Positions 61,471 through 64,000 of a stretch of DNA of 64,000 bases are shown here, piece after piece; position 1 is the first letter of the stretch; every line of letters starts with the position of its first letter. The position numbers and the translations under genes were made by a program. The stretch is from Thiohalophilus sp. (lineage in GTDB: Bacteria; Pseudomonadota; Gammaproteobacteria; UBA6429; Thiohalophilaceae), in contig NZ_JAXHMV010000016.1 in NCBI RefSeq assembly GCF_034521165.1, positions 1 to 64,000 on the forward strand, given 5' to 3'. Below the pieces are notes generated by a model. The model worked only from the letters and a program-made list of their open reading frames with translations. It ran no database searches and had not been told where the DNA came from.

Positions 61471-62331
61471 TCAGCGCAAATAGTGGCGATATTCCCGTAC
61501 AAGAGGGTGTTCCTCACCCAGCAGATTGAAAATGCGTCGCATGGCCCGGGCGGCGTACCCCTCTTCAAAGTCAGGGGACTGCTCGAAAATAATCCCCAAT
61601 TCCTGCAGCGCCGGGGCGTAGTCTTCGCTTACTACGTGGTGAGCCACCAGCTGCCGGCGTATTTCCAGCGCGCCCGGCGCCTCGCTCAGCTGCGCTTGCA
61701 GGCTGGCACGGTCCTGATCGGGATCGCGCTCGGCAAAAAATGTCAGCTGATCGTGCAGGCGGCGAATTTCGGGGTGTTCGGCGTGATAATCGGGCAGGCT
61801 GTCCAGAACCTTCAGTGCCTCCGCGTAGCGTTGCTCATGCTTGAGCAGTTTGCACAGAGTCAACGGCAGGCGCGGGTTGTCGTGATCGGCCGCCACCGCT
61901 TCGGCAATCATCTCGTAAGCGGCCTGTTGCTCACCACGGGCATACAGATCGACCGCGTCGGCCAGCGCCAGATCCGACTCCCGGGCCACGTAGTGATCCA
62001 GCAGCCGGCGCACGGCCTGCTCCGACTGGTAGCCGTGACGGCTGACCACCACCTCGCCGCGGCGAAACAGTTTCAGGGTCGGCACGCTGATAACGCCGTA
62101 ACGGCGGGCCAGCGCCGGTTCGGCATCCACATCGATGGTGACCAGCAGGGCACGGCCCTCGTACTGCTGAACCACCTTCTCCAGCACCGGCGACAGATCG
62201 GTACAGACGGTTGCGCCGGGCGAGCAGAAGTTGACCAGCACCGGTCCCTGATGGGAGTTTTCCAGCACGCGCGCGGCAAAATTCTCGCCATCGGCGCTCA
62301 GGATATAGGGGGAATCAGGCGTCTCGCTCAT
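61471..62331 (-). CDS. CnoX/YbbN-like thioredoxin-TPR protein
   Basis: Thioredoxin domain at the N-terminus (VLVNFCSPGATVC in place of WCxxC; GVISVPTLKLF), then tetratricopeptide-like helices for about 180 residues. E. coli CnoX (YbbN) has the same plan and works as a redox-linked holdase that hands clients to GroEL. The active site here has SPGATVC, so classic disulfide exchange is unlikely. The ATG at 62331 is the usual start. Confidence 0.85.
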   Translation of the reverse strand: MSETPDSPYILSADGENFAARVLENSHQGPVLVNFCSPGATVCTDLSPVLEKVVQQYEGRALLVTIDVDAEPALARRYGVISVPTLKLFRRGEVVVSRHGYQSEQAVRRLLDHYVARESDLALADAVDLYARGEQQAAYEMIAEAVAADHDNPRLPLTLCKLLKHEQRYAEALKVLDSLPDYHAEHPEIRRLHDQLTFFAERDPDQDRASLQAQLSEAPGALEIRRQLVAHHVVSEDYAPALQELGIIFEQSPDFEEGYAARAMRRIFNLLGEEHPLVREYRHYLR

Positions 62332-62645
62332 CGTCTGTGACACCGGCTTTGCAGGAATTGGGCCATCTACTGAAACACATCCCCCTCTGCGGTTCAATTC
62401 GGGCGGCGGCGGCGCTGGCCGGAATTAAATTTTTTGTTGTTGTGTGGCGTTGAAACGGGGTATGATGGCCCTACTTCGTGAGAAGTCATGGTTCCGAAAG
62501 GCACCGTGTTACTAACTGCATATTATTAAGGTTCTTCAAGAAATACCGGCGCGACCTCAGTTGTACCTTCCCGATTTTTCCTGAATTCTGCCTCAAATGA
62601 TTTGCACGACCATTATTTACATATAGAAAGATTGAGGTATTTTCC
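62332..62645. promoter_or_regulatory. Promoter and long leader of the third cold shock gene
   Basis: TTGTTG (62434-62439), 18 nt, TATGAT (62458-62463) forms a good promoter; transcription from near 62470 gives a leader of about 175 nt, similar to the cspA leader length. No ORF in the leader. Confidence 0.65.
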
Positions 62646-62849
62646 ATGACTAACGGTACCGTTAAGTGGTTTAACGAATCCAAGGGTTTCGGCTTTATCA
62701 CCCCGGAAGACGGTGGCAAAGACGTCTTTGTCCATTTCTCCGCCATTGTCGGTGATGGCTTCCGGACTCTGGCTGAAGGCCAGCAGGTCAGCTTTGAAGT
62801 CGAACAGGGCCCCAAAGGTCCGCAGGCAGCCCGCGTTACCGCCGCCTGA
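62646..62849 (+). CDS. Cold shock domain protein (third copy)
   Basis: CspA-family RNA chaperone of 67 aa (TNGTVKWFNESKGFGFI, DVFVHFSAI). It has its own promoter, long leader and strong terminator, the classic monocistronic csp arrangement, unlike the first copy. Confidence 0.96.
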   Translation: MTNGTVKWFNESKGFGFITPEDGGKDVFVHFSAIVGDGFRTLAEGQQVSFEVEQGPKGPQAARVTAA

Positions 62850-62874
62850 GCCGGATTTCTACAATCCGCACATC

Positions 62875-62909
62875 GAAACGGCAGCCCCAGGGCTGCCGTT
62901 TCTTTTTTT
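62875..62909 (+). terminator. Rho-independent terminator after the third csp gene
   Basis: GAAACGGCAGCC-CCAG-GGCTGCCGTTTC, a perfect 12-bp stem followed by seven T. Confidence 0.95.
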
Positions 62910-63015
62910 AGTCCCGCCAGAATAGTCCGCCCTTGTATCCTCCCGGGGCGAAAATCGCGCCTCGCCAGCGGCGTGCTATCTTTAGCTGACCACCTCACAA
63001 ACAGGACAGCCCGCC

Positions 63016-63984
63016 ATGCGCCTGATCCACGCCCCCGGTTTCTTTGTCGGACTCGTGCTGATCCTGCTCGGCCAGCTTGCGCTTTCACTGGCGGCACAGG
63101 CACAACCGCTTCGGGTCACCCTGGGCACCGCCACGCCCGGCGGCGGCTTTCAGCTGTTCGGCCAGCACCTGATCGAGGTCATCAATACCCACAGCACGAC
63201 GATTCAACTCGAGGAACAGTCCACCCGGGGAAGCCGCCAGAACCTGACATTACTGGAAAAAGGGACCCTCGATCTCGGCCAGGTGGAGGGCAATGCAGCC
63301 CGCGTGGCCCTGGAAGGCCTCGGTCGCGAGAAGGCCAATCTTAAGGTGCTGTCGGTCATGTATCCCAATCCCGGCATGTTCGTGGTGCGGGCCGATTCGC
63401 CCTATCAGCGTATCGCGGATCTCGAGGGCCGGCCGATCGCTTTTGGCACCCGGGCCTCGGGGTTGCGGATTCTGGCGGCCGACGTCCTTGACGGCCTCGG
63501 CCTCAGCCCCGAACAGGATTTCGAACCCATCATTCTGGACAGGGCCGCTGACGGACCGGTGCTGGTACTGGAACAAAACGCCGCCGCACTGTGGGGCGCG
63601 GGAATCGGCTGGCCGGGGTTTGTCAAAGTCGCCGACAGTCCAGTCGGGGCACGCTTCATCGCCCCGGATGCCGAACAGATCGCCCGCATACGCCAGCAAC
63701 ACCCGCATCTCGCACCGATGTCGGTGCCCGCCAACACCTACCGGGGTCAAAACGAGGCGATCGACTCCGTCGGACTCTGGTCGCTGATTCTTATCCGCCC
63801 GGATCTCGATGAGGAAACCGTCTATCAACTGGCGCGCGCCCTGCACCAGAGTGAATCGGCCCTGGCCGGGCAACTGGCCCAGGCCCGTTACACCACGACC
63901 AAAAACACCGTGGAACAGGTCCCGCCGCAACGCTTGCACACCGGTGCCGCGCGCTATTATCGCGAGATCGGGTTGCTGCCATAA
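63016..63984 (+). CDS. TAXI family TRAP transporter binding protein
   Basis: Signal peptide, then a TAXI-type periplasmic binding domain of ~322 aa (LGTATPGGGFQLFG, STRGSRQNLTLL, GTRASGLRILAADV, NTYRGQNEAID). Such proteins feed a TRAP transporter for organic acids or amino acids; the permease gene is not visible before the window ends 16 nt later, so it may be outside. Confidence 0.85.
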   Translation: MRLIHAPGFFVGLVLILLGQLALSLAAQAQPLRVTLGTATPGGGFQLFGQHLIEVINTHSTTIQLEEQSTRGSRQNLTLLEKGTLDLGQVEGNAARVALEGLGREKANLKVLSVMYPNPGMFVVRADSPYQRIADLEGRPIAFGTRASGLRILAADVLDGLGLSPEQDFEPIILDRAADGPVLVLEQNAAALWGAGIGWPGFVKVADSPVGARFIAPDAEQIARIRQQHPHLAPMSVPANTYRGQNEAIDSVGLWSLILIRPDLDEETVYQLARALHQSESALAGQLAQARYTTTKNTVEQVPPQRLHTGAARYYREIGLLP

Positions 63985-64000
63985 CCCGTAACGGAACGGT

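Overview
The window is GC-rich chromosomal DNA of a gammaproteobacterium. The markers are mutH (found only in some Gammaproteobacteria), mpl, ubiX, rnd, a CpxR/CpxA/CpxP-type envelope stress module, an NsrR-type repressor and a second elongation factor G. A membrane pyrophosphatase, several c-di-GMP proteins and an NO/O2-response set (nnrS, nsrR, bacteriohemerythrin) suggest an environmental, facultatively anaerobic relative of the Chromatiales-type lineages; that placement is inference. I see no rRNA, tRNA, phage, insertion sequence or CRISPR array.

Layout. 1-6.5 kb: the end of a PAP2-family phosphatase, a leftward run of membrane protein-mpl-ubiX-LON-domain protein, then rightward RNase D and a cardiolipin synthase-like enzyme. 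6.5-13.6 kb: adenylate kinase with a long Lys/Ala tail, membrane pyrophosphatase divergent from soluble pyrophosphatase, a phosphodiesterase, and moaED/moaC/mutH. 13.6-19 kb: HDOD and diguanylate cyclase signalling proteins and unknowns. 19-22.6 kb: a locus like E. coli yqjF/yqjG/pirin with a divergent LysR regulator, in which the yqjG homologue carries a frameshift. 22.7-27.6 kb: fatty-acyl-AMP ligase fused to a carrier domain, a cytochrome P450, a phosphopantetheinyl transferase and a DUF374 acyltransferase; this is the best candidate for an undescribed pathway. 27.9-36.7 kb: an EAL phosphodiesterase opposite an orphan PhnD-like protein, a hydrolase-thioredoxin fusion, dienelactone hydrolase, NnrS and a DUF1207 protein. 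36.7-43.6 kb: cold shock protein, kinase-phosphatase-glutaredoxin set and an RND efflux pair. 43.9-52.4 kb: a frameshifted EAL gene, 2OG oxygenase, rhodanese, carbamate kinase, dodecin, RRM/DEAD-box RNA pair, a second cold shock gene and a TetR regulator. 52.5-64 kb: GlcG-like protein, the Cpx module, a short CDF transporter, NsrR, CBS protein, a broken htpX, hemerythrin, fusA2, a CnoX-like thioredoxin, a third cold shock gene and a TAXI binding protein.

Regulation that can be read directly: three TTTAC (GTAAA) boxes at 10-bp spacing between cpxR and cpxP; a perfect TTGAT-N4-ATCAA (FNR/DNR type) box upstream of nnrS and a near-perfect one upstream of the hemerythrin gene; a palindrome at the nsrR promoter; a LysR-type inverted repeat at doxX/lysR. 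Together these suggest one NO/low-oxygen response and one envelope stress response.

Three genes are broken: yqjG (+1 nt), an EAL gene (-1 nt) and htpX (about 470 bp internal deletion plus frameshift). Intergenic regions also carry a dispersed family of GCAGAGACGC-like repeats, often as inverted pairs. Whether the frameshifts are real or sequencing errors cannot be decided from the sequence alone.
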